DNA of 64,000 nt from Paucidesulfovibrio longus DSM 6739 (GTDB lineage Bacteria; Desulfobacterota; Desulfovibrionia; Desulfovibrionales; Desulfovibrionaceae): contig NZ_ATVA01000016.1 of NCBI RefSeq assembly GCF_000420485.1, forward strand, positions 188,501 through 252,500. The letters run 5' to 3'. Of this stretch, positions 48,801 through 56,831 are shown piece by piece. The notes beneath the pieces are model-generated. The model saw only the letters and a program-made list of their open reading frames with translations, made no database searches and had not been told where the DNA came from. A program made the position numbers and the translations under genes. Position 1 is the stretch's first letter. Every line of letters starts with the position of its first letter.

Positions 48801-49724
48801 TTACTTCGGCTGCGTCGGAAGCCGTTTGAAGGCTTGATCGAGATGATCAAGCCAGATTGTGACCACATTGTCGTACTCGGCAGTGCCTTTGAGCACGGAA
48901 ATGCAGGAAATGCCGTCTTTCTTGAGGATACTCGCCCAAGAATCATCTTCCGGACCGGACATGTCGTTGCGGGCGTGGTCCCCGGCCACGGACATGAAGG
49001 GCATCAACCAGACTTTTTTAATCTTGTCGCGCTTGAGTCGGGTTCGGACCTGATCCAAATCCGGCGTGCCCTCGACCGTTGCGAGGTAGACCTTGGCGTC
49101 GCGGGAGTGCAGCATCTCCTGCATGGCTATATAGTAGACGTTTCCAGGATGCGGCGTTCCGTGCCCCATGAAGATGACGGCTTCGTCCTTGCGGCGTTCG
49201 GTCGGAATGTCGGCAAGCAGGGCATCCGTCGTTTTCTCCAGGTCGCTCGTGGTCAGAAGCAGTGGCGCTCCCAGTTCGATGTGGGCGATGCCGTCGGGAA
49301 AAGAGCGAAAGGCTTGTACGGTTTTTTCAAGATTGCTGAACTCTTCGCCGGGGATCGTGTGCAGGGATTGGACGGCGACCCGCGTGTATCCCTGTGCGGC
49401 CATGAGCGCCAGAGCCTGGGCCGGGGAAAGCAGCTCCTTGCCTTCCTTGGAGAGTTTTGCGCGGATGGTGTGCGACGTGTAGGCCCAATATATGGGGATG
49501 TCCGGATAGGCCGCGCGCACCTTTGCGTCGATGTTGCTGAAGGACGACTGGGCCTGGCTGACGCTCGACCCGAAGGCTACCAGAAGGATGCCGGTTTTGT
49601 CGGTCTTGCTGGAATGGGCCGAGGCAATGGAGCTAGAGAACAGCAGAAGCAGCGCGATCGACAGGCAAACAGCACGTCGCGAACGCGAAACGCGATTACA
49701 TGGAACAAGTGAAGAACGCATCAT
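48801..49724 (-). CDS. cbiK: Periplasmic sirohydrochlorin cobaltochelatase CbiK-type
   Basis: 307-residue precursor, start MMRSSLVPCN with GGAGGG upstream. Signal peptide (CLSIALLLLFSSSIASA), so the enzyme acts in the periplasm, as described for Desulfovibrio vulgaris CbiK-P. The class II chelatase fold has GILLVAFGSSVSQAQ, the metal-site MGHGTPHPGNVYYIAM (His188), VEGTPDL (Glu218) and the MSVAGDHARNDMSG loop (His250). First gene of the riboswitch operon, next to btuCDF; suggests that cobalt (or iron) insertion into sirohydrochlorin takes place outside and the product is imported. The import step is inference. Confidence 0.93.
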   Translation of the reverse strand: MMRSSLVPCNRVSRSRRAVCLSIALLLLFSSSIASAHSSKTDKTGILLVAFGSSVSQAQSSFSNIDAKVRAAYPDIPIYWAYTSHTIRAKLSKEGKELLSPAQALALMAAQGYTRVAVQSLHTIPGEEFSNLEKTVQAFRSFPDGIAHIELGAPLLLTTSDLEKTTDALLADIPTERRKDEAVIFMGHGTPHPGNVYYIAMQEMLHSRDAKVYLATVEGTPDLDQVRTRLKRDKIKKVWLMPFMSVAGDHARNDMSGPEDDSWASILKKDGISCISVLKGTAEYDNVVTIWLDHLDQAFKRLPTQPK

Positions 49725-49771
49725 CGAATTACCCTCCGCAGAGGGGGCGGTGAGGGGGAGCAACAAGGAAA

Positions 49772-49800
49772 AACCCTTGCGGCATGTTGCCGCAAGGGTT
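49772..49800 (-). terminator. Riboswitch-associated terminator
   Basis: Minus strand AACCCTTGCGGC / GCCGCAAGGGTT, loop AACAT, continuing TTTTTCCTT. It lies 67 bases after the aptamer and about 45 before cbiK, the right place for a ligand-controlled terminator. Confidence 0.8.
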
Positions 49801-49867
49801 CCGTATTTCCCCCACGTGGTTCCATCGGCAAAAAAGCCCCCGTTGCCTTTGGAACAAACATTGTCGT

Positions 49868-50030
49868 ACGGGCAGGTCTTCCGGCTCATCCCCCGATCCT
49901 TCCGCCTTCCCAGGCGCAGCGGCCCAGTGGCGTGTAGGAAGGTCGGTCTCTGGATTTACGGCGGCGGGTCCGCTCCCGATTTGCACGGGATTCCCTTTTC
50001 ATCCGTGGCCGATTGTTCGGCATGGACACC
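49868..50030 (-). ncRNA. Cobalamin riboswitch
   Basis: Minus strand has the conserved blocks: GATGAAAAGGGAATCCCGTG, CAAATCGGGAGCGGACCCGC, CGCCGTAA, the B12-box region CACGCCACTGGG, and the end GATGAGCCGGAAGACCTGCC. Binding of adenosylcobalamin or related corrinoids would repress the cbiK-btuCDF-cobI operon. Confidence 0.95.
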
Positions 50031-50039
50031 CGAAAAGAT

Positions 50040-50068
50040 TGCTTACGACATGGCCTCTTCGCGGTCAA
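50040..50068 (-). promoter_or_regulatory. Possible promoter of the cobalamin operon
   Basis: Minus strand TTGACC (50068-50063), 17 bases, TAAGCA (50045-50040). Would start transcription just before the aptamer; lies between the stop of the TPR gene and the riboswitch. Confidence 0.45.
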
Positions 50069-50074
50069 GCCGCA

Positions 50075-52303
50075 CTAGAATGGATAGGGCAACGCGCCCG
50101 GTCCGGCATCCGAGGGTTTGCCCATCTTGCCTTTGATGCTGTCCAGCCGGGAAGTGGCCGCTTCTTTCTGCTTCGGCGTTTCCGCATTCTTGATGACCGT
50201 TTGCAGCAGCCGAACCGCAGGTTCGTATTGTTCACGCTCTTCGTAGATGTTGGCCGCACGGTACATAGCCGTCAGCGCCCACATGCTTTCCTGGGGATAT
50301 TGCCAGGCGAGCTGGAGATAGTCGTCGAGGGCTTGGTCCTGGTTGCCGAGCGCGGCTTCCCCTTCGCCGAGGTAGAAGAGTATCTCCGCCTGCATGGCCG
50401 TGCTGAAGGTGTCGCGTTTTTTCCAGAGCGTGCGCAGATTCTCCTGTCCGCCTTCCAGATTGCCCATCTGCTGCATGAGGAAAGCGATTTTCAGCCTGGT
50501 CACGTCCGAGATGGGAGCGCCGGAGGACAGCAATGCCTGATACGTGGCATAGGCTTCCGGCATGAGATCCCTGGCGATTTCCAGTTCCGCCTTGATTTCA
50601 AGACGTTTGGCCTGGAGCGTCGCATTGGCGTCTTCCGATGCGACCGCACCGAGATAGTAGGATGCCAGTCCAAGCTGCTTGTCGGCGACGGCTTTGTCGG
50701 CCAGGTACAGCGCGCATTTCATTCCGAACTGCTGGTCCGGGAAGAGAAAGGCGATGCGCCGGGCCAGTTCGGTCGTGGGATTCGCCAGCCACTGTTCGCG
50801 CCAGCCCGCAAAGACCAGTTCCTTGTCCAGGGGCCAGGCGTTGAGCATGGTCGCATTGATCTTGCCCGGCTCCACGCGAACCCAGAACGGCGCTTCGTAG
50901 GCCTGGGAAGGGGCGTTGCCCGCGGCGCTGGCCAGGGTCGCCAGCAGCCTGTTGCTCTGCGTATCCGTGTCCGCCACTCCCGTGACTGCGGACACGTCGA
51001 GATTGAAGAGAATCATGCCTGCCAGCCGCAGGGAGAGCGGCAGATATTCCGGCTGAAGAGCGTCCCAGTTTTCCCTGGCGGCCTTGGTGTTTCCGGAGAT
51101 GAACGCCACGGCGAGACGGAATTTGTTGACCCCGTCGAGCGGGGCCGCATCCGGCATGAGCTTTTCTTCTTCTCCGGCTTCGAAGATTTCCTCGGCCCGC
51201 TCAGGAGACAGCGAAAGCATGTTGCCGATGAAAATCTTCAGTCGGTCGTCTTCGACCTTGTATATCCATTGCTCTCTATCTTTCAACAAACGCTTGAAGG
51301 GCTGGGCTCCCAGGAAAGAAGCCGCCTTGACGTAACGCTTTTCTTCAAAAGCCGTGTCGTGCTCTGTGGATTCCTTTCCGGAAAGGGCCGTCAGCACGTC
51401 TGTCCAAAACAAACGGACTTCCTCGTTCTGGATTTCATCCAGGTAGGAAAGGGCGTCTCTGGATTCCAGGCTGGCGGCGGCAAGCGCTTGCGAAATGCGT
51501 TTTCGGTCGTTTTTGTTGACGAAATACGTCTCACGGTTTGCACTTTCCGTTTCCGTTGAAGCTGATTCCTTTTTTGCCTGCGTGGAGGAGAAGATGTCGG
51601 AAGTCTTGCGCCAGAACGCGTCCTGGGGCCAAACAATAAGAGCCTGGTCGATGACGAGTTGCAGGAACGACTCTTGCGCTTCGCGATTCAAGCTGTAGGT
51701 GGATACATACGTCCAGAAGAGGTTGCGGAAAACATCGCTCCAAACCACATCCAGGCCGTATTCCTTGGCGAATCTGCTTCGCATGTCCTGCGATGAAAGC
51801 AGGTTCCCGGCCTGAGTGAACCACATGACGGCCTGATTCGGCGAACCCAGCGCCCGCAAGGCACGACCGCCGTACCAGAGACGGGTGCTTTCCGTGGCAT
51901 TGTTGTCCGTGAAGGGCGGTGTTTGTTCCACGAGGTGGAACGCCTTGTCCGGCTGGCCAGCCTCGAGCAGATTCTGAATGCGTTTCAGCGTCGCCTCAGA
52001 GGACTCCTGCTTTTCGGCATACACGTTGTCCAGCTTGTCCCAGGCCCGGTATCTCTCCAGCCAATCTTCATAGGTCTGGTTGTTGACGTTGCGTTCCTGT
52101 CCGGTGCTCGTCTGGTCGGTTTCCAGGGCTTCGGAGGTCGAATTGCTGGCAGCCGCCGTCACGGAAGCTTCATCCGAAGCGGATGCTCCTTCAAAGTCCG
52201 GTGAAACGCCGGAGGCCGCTACCTGGGCGGCCAAGCTCTGCAGCGGACAGGAGACCATGATCAAGAAGAGCAGAACCATGCGGAAAAAATAGTTTATGTT
52301 CAT
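50075..52303 (-). CDS. Large periplasmic tetratricopeptide-like protein
   Basis: A 742-residue protein starting MNINYFFRMVLLFLIMV with a signal peptide ending SLAAQ. No Shine-Dalgarno site is obvious at this or at the alternative ATG (52363). The mature N-terminus is low-complexity Ser/Ala/Glu/Asp (SASDEASVTAAASNSTSEA). From about residue 110 onwards it is helical with TPR-like repeats, clearest at the C-terminus: GEGEAALGNQDQALDDYLQLA, MYRAANIYEEREQYEPAVRLLQ. Such proteins act as scaffolds in the envelope; nothing here points to a partner. Single gene, read towards the cobalamin riboswitch. Confidence 0.85.
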   Translation of the reverse strand: MNINYFFRMVLLFLIMVSCPLQSLAAQVAASGVSPDFEGASASDEASVTAAASNSTSEALETDQTSTGQERNVNNQTYEDWLERYRAWDKLDNVYAEKQESSEATLKRIQNLLEAGQPDKAFHLVEQTPPFTDNNATESTRLWYGGRALRALGSPNQAVMWFTQAGNLLSSQDMRSRFAKEYGLDVVWSDVFRNLFWTYVSTYSLNREAQESFLQLVIDQALIVWPQDAFWRKTSDIFSSTQAKKESASTETESANRETYFVNKNDRKRISQALAAASLESRDALSYLDEIQNEEVRLFWTDVLTALSGKESTEHDTAFEEKRYVKAASFLGAQPFKRLLKDREQWIYKVEDDRLKIFIGNMLSLSPERAEEIFEAGEEEKLMPDAAPLDGVNKFRLAVAFISGNTKAARENWDALQPEYLPLSLRLAGMILFNLDVSAVTGVADTDTQSNRLLATLASAAGNAPSQAYEAPFWVRVEPGKINATMLNAWPLDKELVFAGWREQWLANPTTELARRIAFLFPDQQFGMKCALYLADKAVADKQLGLASYYLGAVASEDANATLQAKRLEIKAELEIARDLMPEAYATYQALLSSGAPISDVTRLKIAFLMQQMGNLEGGQENLRTLWKKRDTFSTAMQAEILFYLGEGEAALGNQDQALDDYLQLAWQYPQESMWALTAMYRAANIYEEREQYEPAVRLLQTVIKNAETPKQKEAATSRLDSIKGKMGKPSDAGPGALPYPF

Positions 52304-52474
52304 GATCGTGCCGTAATCGTCCAGATTTGGTTCGAGTTGCGATTTAAGATCGTTTAAAGGCATCCGTGAGGAAGCAGCCTGAAAAACGCTTCTCCGTCGA
52401 AATTTGGAAGCCTGCTTTGAGCCGTTGAAGAACCCATCCCGTGAAGAGGTTCGAAAACTCGCACATATTTTTCA

Positions 52475-52503
52475 AATATAATGGTGATGCCTTCGCAACA
52501 CAA
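52475..52503 (-). promoter_or_regulatory. Possible promoter of the TPR gene
   Basis: Minus strand TTGTGT (52503-52498), 17 bases, TATATT (52480-52475), giving a leader of about 165 bases. Confidence 0.45.
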
Positions 52504-52765
52504 GCAGCGATATGCGGTGGCACGGGGCAGGCCTTGGCAAATCGGATCCTTCAAGCGGATGGTTCCGGCAGGCGGACGTGGAAATGGAGATTCAATGAGC
52601 AAGCTGTCACCAGCCATGAGGTCTGACCGTAAACGCATCGTCGCTTATCCATACAATCATGTTTTAGCTTTCATTCTAGAGCGTTAACCGCAAGAGAAGA
52701 GTCGCCTGGACTGTTCGAACACGGACAAAAGTTAACATAATATACATTATGAGACAAAGCTCGGT

Positions 52766-52795
52766 CAAAAATAGGGCAACGGAATGCCGCTGCCC
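52766..52795 (-). terminator. Terminator of fsa
   Basis: Minus strand GGGCAGCGG / CCGTTGCCC (one wobble), tetraloop CATT, then TATTTTTG. It lies about 115 bases beyond the fsa stop. Confidence 0.75.
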
Positions 52796-52911
52796 CAGCA
52801 ATACTTGAGCTGTTTCATTGTTTAGGGAATCGCGCAGACAGACCAGTTCTTCATTTTTTATGGAGCCGTCAGCTTATGTGCCGACCTGCGCTTTTGGTGC
52901 AGGCTGAAACT

Positions 52912-53553
52912 TTATGCGAGTTTGGCCGCGTCTTCCACGAAGGCTCTGAGCCCTTTTTCGGTCAAGGGGTGTTTCAGCAGATCCATGAGGACGGAAAACG
53001 GCACAGTGGCCACGTCAGCGCCTATGAGAGCGGATTCAAGGACGTGGGTCGGATTGCGAATGCTGGCGACCAGAACCTGCGTGGAAAAATCGTAGTTCTC
53101 GTAGATTGATACGATTTGTTTCACCAGATCCATTCCAAAATGCCCGACTGCGTCGAGCCGGCCGACAAAAGGACTGACATAGGCTGCTCCGGCCTTTGCG
53201 GCCAAAAGCGCCTGAAGCGGTGAAAAAACCAGCGTCATGTTCACGTTGATTCCGTTTTCCGCGAGCTTCTTGCAGGCCTTGAGGCCGTTGGCCGTGCAGG
53301 GGCATTTCACCACCACGTTGGGCCCGATGGCAACCAGTTCGCGGGCCTCCGCGAGCATCTCCTCGGCTTCTTCGCTAAAGACTTCAAGGCTGACTGGCCC
53401 TTCAACTTCCCGACAAATCGCTGCCACCAGTTGTTTCCAGTCGCCCGATTCCCTGGAAAGCAGCGTCGGGTTGGTCGTCACGCCGTCGATGAGACCGTAT
53501 TCCTTGGCCTTGCGAATCTCTTCAAGATTGGCGGTGTCGAGAAAAAACTGCAT
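52912..53553 (-). CDS. fsa: Transaldolase / fructose-6-phosphate aldolase family protein
   Basis: 213-residue member of the short (TalC/FsaA/MipB) transaldolase family, acting in sugar-phosphate exchange in the cytoplasm. Start MQFFLDTANLEEI behind GGAGGGCAGC. Schiff-base Lys83 lies in NVVVKCPCTANGLKA; other motifs are DGVTTNPTLLSRE, NVNMTLVFSPLQA and FVGRLDAVGHFG. Whether it is a transaldolase or a fructose-6-phosphate aldolase cannot be told by eye (residue differences are subtle). Has its own terminator; a hairpin separates it from the upstream YHS gene. Confidence 0.93.
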   Translation of the reverse strand: MQFFLDTANLEEIRKAKEYGLIDGVTTNPTLLSRESGDWKQLVAAICREVEGPVSLEVFSEEAEEMLAEARELVAIGPNVVVKCPCTANGLKACKKLAENGINVNMTLVFSPLQALLAAKAGAAYVSPFVGRLDAVGHFGMDLVKQIVSIYENYDFSTQVLVASIRNPTHVLESALIGADVATVPFSVLMDLLKHPLTEKGLRAFVEDAAKLA

Positions 53554-53590
53554 ATTTTGCTGCCCTCCGTGTTGGAATATGAATAAAAAA

Positions 53591-53611
53591 GGCGCGGAAA
53601 GAATCCGCGCC
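53591..53611 (-). terminator. Terminator after the YHS-domain gene
   Basis: Minus strand GGCGCGGA / TCCGCGCC, five-base loop, then six Ts. Confidence 0.85.
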
Positions 53612-53640
53612 TGGAAAGGTAGCACAATGTAACGAGAAAA

Positions 53641-53976
53641 TCATGCCTTGTCGCAATCGTCCGGTTCCGGCGCCGTGTCCGCCGTTTCTGCGGCCGATTC
53701 GGAGGACGCTTCGACTGGCTTGGCACTCTCTATTCTTTTCAGGAACTTATCACGGCATTCGTAGGAGCAGAAGTGATGGACTTCCTCGCCTTGGCGAACC
53801 CGGATATGTCCATCCTTGTCGACGAACGAACCGCAGATAGGATCTTTGACCAGATCACCCGATGCTTTAAGTCGTGCTTCATCCTTTTCGCGACGTTCGG
53901 ATTTCTTCTTTTTGTCGCCTTTGAGCAAAACATAGATGATGCCGATGGCAATGGCGATGAACAGGAAACGGGACAT
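53641..53976 (-). CDS. Membrane-anchored YHS/TRASH-domain protein
   Basis: 111 residues; GGAGGGCGGCC before the ATG. One N-terminal membrane helix (FLFIAIAIGIIYVLL), a Lys/Glu-rich linker, and a YHS-like domain: VKDPICGSFVD, then HHFCSYECRDKFLKRI, a three-Cys pattern that binds metals such as copper in relatives. The tail is acidic (SSESAAETADTAPEPDDCDKA). It is downstream of folK on the same strand and ends its transcript. Role unknown. Confidence 0.85.
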   Translation of the reverse strand: MSRFLFIAIAIGIIYVLLKGDKKKKSERREKDEARLKASGDLVKDPICGSFVDKDGHIRVRQGEEVHHFCSYECRDKFLKRIESAKPVEASSESAAETADTAPEPDDCDKA

Positions 53977-54017
53977 GGCCGCCCTCCTCTCTTCTTCAAG
54001 CGATGCTTGAAGACTGG

Positions 54018-54509
54018 TCAGATCTTTTGAGAAATTCGTCCATCCTCAAGCTTGTAGTCGAGTTTGGCCAACGCTTCTTTTACGCTGGTGCCGTCCGGCA
54101 GTATGAGATCAGGGGCGATTTCAAGCAAGGGAACGAGAACAAACGCCCTTTCGAGCATTCTCGGATGCGGAACATCCAGAAAACCCGTGGTCTGCTCCAG
54201 TTCGCCGAACAGAAGCAGGTCGAGGTCGATGATTCGTGGTCCGCCCGGCTCCCCCCTTTCCCTGGCCATCTGGTCCTCAATGGCCAGCAGCGCGGACAGA
54301 AAGCCTTCCGGGGACCAGATTTCCTTGTCCACCTTATACCAGGCCACCTGATTCAGGAACCAAGGCTGATCCGTGACCGGTCCCTGAGGCTCGGTAACAT
54401 AGGTGGACGACATGGCCTCGAGCGTGATGTCCTCGCCGTAGGCCTCCATGCGTGCAAGCGCTTGATTGAGATTGTCTTCCAGGTCGCCCAGGTTGGAACC
54501 CAGCGCCAC
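54018..54509 (-). CDS. folK: 2-amino-4-hydroxy-6-hydroxymethyldihydropteridine pyrophosphokinase FolK
   Basis: Folate synthesis: transfers pyrophosphate to hydroxymethyl-dihydropterin. Motifs: ALGSNLGDLEDNLNQAL, EPQGPVTDQPWFLNQVAWY and GPRIIDLDLLLFGE. The start is unclear: the only usual start in the expected place is GTG (54509), which trims the first strand; the frame runs further back without ATG, and a strong AAGGAGG (54550-54544) sits four bases before an ATC codon at 54539. About 163 residues from the GTG. Immediately after dapL (gap eight bases). Confidence 0.85.
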   Translation of the reverse strand: MALGSNLGDLEDNLNQALARMEAYGEDITLEAMSSTYVTEPQGPVTDQPWFLNQVAWYKVDKEIWSPEGFLSALLAIEDQMARERGEPGGPRIIDLDLLLFGELEQTTGFLDVPHPRMLERAFVLVPLLEIAPDLILPDGTSVKEALAKLDYKLEDGRISQKI

Positions 54510-54517
54510 GAAGACAT

Positions 54518-55687
54518 CTACAGTTGGGAGATTCGTGATACCGCCTCCTTGAGCCTTTCCGTATCCACGGTAAGGGAAATGCGGAAGTAGCCTTCGCCGC
54601 TGCTGCCGAAGCCGCTGCCCGGCGTGACGACCACGCCGGTGGTTTTGAGCAGGTCCGTGACGAATTCCGCAGAGGATTTTTTGCCGGGAACTTTGGCCCA
54701 AACAAAGACCGAAGCTTCGGGAACGCGATGCTCGATGCCTGCGGCGGCCAGGGCCTCGCAGGTGACGTCGCGGCGCTCCTTGTAAATGGCTCGCGCCTTT
54801 TCCACGTAGGGTTCGCCTTTTTCCATGGCGGCGATGCCCGCTTCCTGGATGGCGTTGAAAGCGCCGGAATCGACGTTTTCCTTGATCTTGCCAAGGCCCT
54901 GCACGAGCTGGGCGTTGCCCACGGCCATGGCCATGCGCCAGCCGGTCATGTTGTAGGTCTTGGACAGGGAATGGAATTCGATGGCCACGTCTTTGGCGCC
55001 GGGGACTTCCAGAATGGACGGCGGCTTTTGGGCCGCGTCGTAGTAGATCTCGGAATAAGCGAGGTCGGAAACCACGATCGTGTCCGTGGCCTTGGCCTTG
55101 GCAATGAGCTTGGAGTAGAAGTCGAGGTTGGCGGTAGCTGCTGTGGGATTGCCGGGATAGTTGACAAAAATCATCTTGGCCCGTTTCCAGGTGGCCTCGT
55201 CGATGGCGTCCAGGTCCGGCAGGAAATCGTTTTCGTCAAGCAGCGGCAGGTATTCCACGGTGCCTCCGGCGAATCGCACCGCCGTGGCGTAGACCGGGTA
55301 ACACGGGGAACAGACCAGAGCCATGTCTCCGGGGTTGATGAAGGCCCAAGGGAAATGTCCGATGCCTTCCTTGGAGCCGATCAGCGTGATGACTTCGGTC
55401 TTGGGGTCAAGGCCCTGGACGCCGAAGCGCTCAGCGTACCAGGCTGCGACGGCTTCGCGAAAACGCATCATGCCGACATAGGACGGATATTGATGGTTCG
55501 CGGGTTTCTTTGCTGCCTCGTAAAGGGCGTCAATGATGAAATCCGGAGTCGGCATGTCGGGATCGCCGATGCCGAGGGAAATGATGTCGATCCCCTGCGA
55601 CGCGACTTCGCTTTTGGCTTTGTCGATGGCGGCGAAAAGGTAGGGGGGCAGACTGGCGACTCTTTCGGCAAGTTCGAAATTGGGCAT
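54518..55687 (-). CDS. dapL: LL-diaminopimelate aminotransferase-like PLP enzyme
   Basis: 389-residue class I aminotransferase. The start MPNFELAERV has AAGGAG at the right distance; the in-frame upstream codon at 55711 was rejected. The PLP lysine is in SLSKTYNMTGWRM; other marks are SLGIGDPDMPTPDFII, PGNPTAATANL and the Arg-containing GYFRISLTVD end. This subgroup, annotated as LL-diaminopimelate aminotransferase, makes LL-DAP directly from tetrahydrodipicolinate; an aspartate or alanine aminotransferase remains possible. Own promoter; leads dapL-folK-YHS. Confidence 0.9.
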   Translation of the reverse strand: MPNFELAERVASLPPYLFAAIDKAKSEVASQGIDIISLGIGDPDMPTPDFIIDALYEAAKKPANHQYPSYVGMMRFREAVAAWYAERFGVQGLDPKTEVITLIGSKEGIGHFPWAFINPGDMALVCSPCYPVYATAVRFAGGTVEYLPLLDENDFLPDLDAIDEATWKRAKMIFVNYPGNPTAATANLDFYSKLIAKAKATDTIVVSDLAYSEIYYDAAQKPPSILEVPGAKDVAIEFHSLSKTYNMTGWRMAMAVGNAQLVQGLGKIKENVDSGAFNAIQEAGIAAMEKGEPYVEKARAIYKERRDVTCEALAAAGIEHRVPEASVFVWAKVPGKKSSAEFVTDLLKTTGVVVTPGSGFGSSGEGYFRISLTVDTERLKEAVSRISQL

Positions 55688-55716
55688 GAAGAACTCCTTA
55701 AAATTTTGCAACCTGC

Positions 55717-55745
55717 CTTTTAAAATGGCTGGCCCGCTCTGTCAA
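55717..55745 (-). promoter_or_regulatory. Promoter of dapL-folK-YHS
   Basis: Minus strand TTGACA (55745-55740), 17 bases, TAAAAG (55722-55717). Leader about 20-25 bases. Confidence 0.65.
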
Positions 55746-55811
55746 TGCCGTGCCCTCTTGCGCTCCAGCAATGGCCCAGGTATCCTTCTGTAATATGCAC
55801 ATATCAATTGA

Positions 55812-55841
55812 TTGCTATCTATGATGTTTTTCATGTAAAAT
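55812..55841 (+). promoter_or_regulatory. Promoter of xerD
   Basis: TTGCTA (55812-55817), 18 bases, TAAAAT (55836-55841). Start of transcription near 55848, so translation must begin at the ATG at 55866 rather than the TTG at 55848. Confidence 0.55.
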
Positions 55842-55865
55842 CAAGGCTTGGAGATTAATCACAGC

Positions 55866-56831
55866 ATGAGCGCCGATGCGACCAGACCTTCCTCCCAGGG
55901 CGTGTTGCCGCTGAGGGCCGAAACGCCCCCCTCCTCCCATCCCTGGATCGACAGGTATCTGGAGACCCTGCTTCTTGAAAAAGGGCTTTCCGAAAACAGC
56001 CTTGAGAATTATTCGCGCGATTTAGCCTCTTTTTTGGCCTTTTCCGAAGAAAAGCGCTGCCCGCTTGATGCCGTGAACAACGGTTCCCTGTTTCTCTATT
56101 TGACGCGGCTTCGGGCTCGCGGATTGACCAGCCGCACCCTGGCCCGCCACATTTCCACTCTTCGGGGTTTTTTCGCCTTTCTCGCCGAGGAGGGCCTAGT
56201 GGCCGAAGATCCCGCACGCCTTCTGCAGAACCCGAAACTGCCGAAGACGCTGCCGGAAGTCCTGTCGCGGGAGGAAATGGCGCGCATCCTTGCTCGACCT
56301 GACCAAACGAGCAAGCTCGGCGCAAGAGACAAGGCCATGCTGGAACTGCTCTACGCTTCGGGGCTGCGGGTGTCCGAGCTGATTGAATTGCGTCCATTGG
56401 ATTATGACGATCAGGCAGGACTGCTGCGGATTTTCGGCAAAGGCAGCAAGGAGCGGCTTGTACCCGTTCATTACGAAGGGCAGCGCATTCTGTCCGAATA
56501 TCTGCTGCGTTGGCGTCCGGAATTTTCGCCGAAGCAGGACCGGATGTTTTTGAACCGATCAGGCAAGGGGCTGACCCGGCAAGCCGTCTGGAAAAGCGTG
56601 AAGCGATATGCCCAGGAGGCGGGAATTCGGCGCGATATATCCCCGCACACCTTTCGTCACTCCTTTGCCACCCACCTGCTCGAAGGCGGTGCGGACCTTC
56701 GAAGCGTGCAGATATTGCTTGGCCATGCGGACATCAGTTCCACCGAAATATACACCCATGTGGAAACGGGCAGGTTGATGCGCATACATCATAAATATCA
56801 CCCTCGCGCCGACATGAACAAGGACGATTGA
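55866..56831 (+). CDS. xerD: Tyrosine recombinase XerD (XerC/D family)
   Basis: Site-specific recombinase that resolves chromosome dimers at dif. 321 residues from ATG 55866; N-terminal SAM-like domain (WIDRYLETLLLEKGLSENSL) and catalytic domain with Arg168 (SGLRVSEL), Lys in GKGSKERL, His261 and Arg264 (HTFRHSFATH), His287 (LLGHADISST) and Tyr296 (EIYTHVE). Single, XerD/XerC-type housekeeping copy by pattern. Stop overlaps the start of the next gene (TGATG), coupling it to a tRNA-nucleotidyltransferase fusion. ftsK, its usual partner, is 30 kb away. Confidence 0.94.
   Translation: MSADATRPSSQGVLPLRAETPPSSHPWIDRYLETLLLEKGLSENSLENYSRDLASFLAFSEEKRCPLDAVNNGSLFLYLTRLRARGLTSRTLARHISTLRGFFAFLAEEGLVAEDPARLLQNPKLPKTLPEVLSREEMARILARPDQTSKLGARDKAMLELLYASGLRVSELIELRPLDYDDQAGLLRIFGKGSKERLVPVHYEGQRILSEYLLRWRPEFSPKQDRMFLNRSGKGLTRQAVWKSVKRYAQEAGIRRDISPHTFRHSFATHLLEGGADLRSVQILLGHADISSTEIYTHVETGRLMRIHHKYHPRADMNKDD

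Larger units (their letters stand above)
52304..52911. other. 608-base gap without a convincing gene
   Basis: Contains a probable promoter for the TPR gene (52475-52503), the terminator of fsa (52766-52795), and an AT-rich inverted repeat CATAAT-N4-ATTATG (about 52736-52751). Short reading frames across it show no ribosome site or family resemblance. Confidence 0.6.

Noticed and set aside
49784-51559. 591-codon plus-strand frame through the riboswitch and TPR gene
   Set aside because: Crosses the cobalamin riboswitch and an antisense region; no start site or family.
52354-52687. Short frames in the gap upstream of the TPR gene
   Set aside because: No ribosome sites, no family resemblance; the region looks like leader and promoter.
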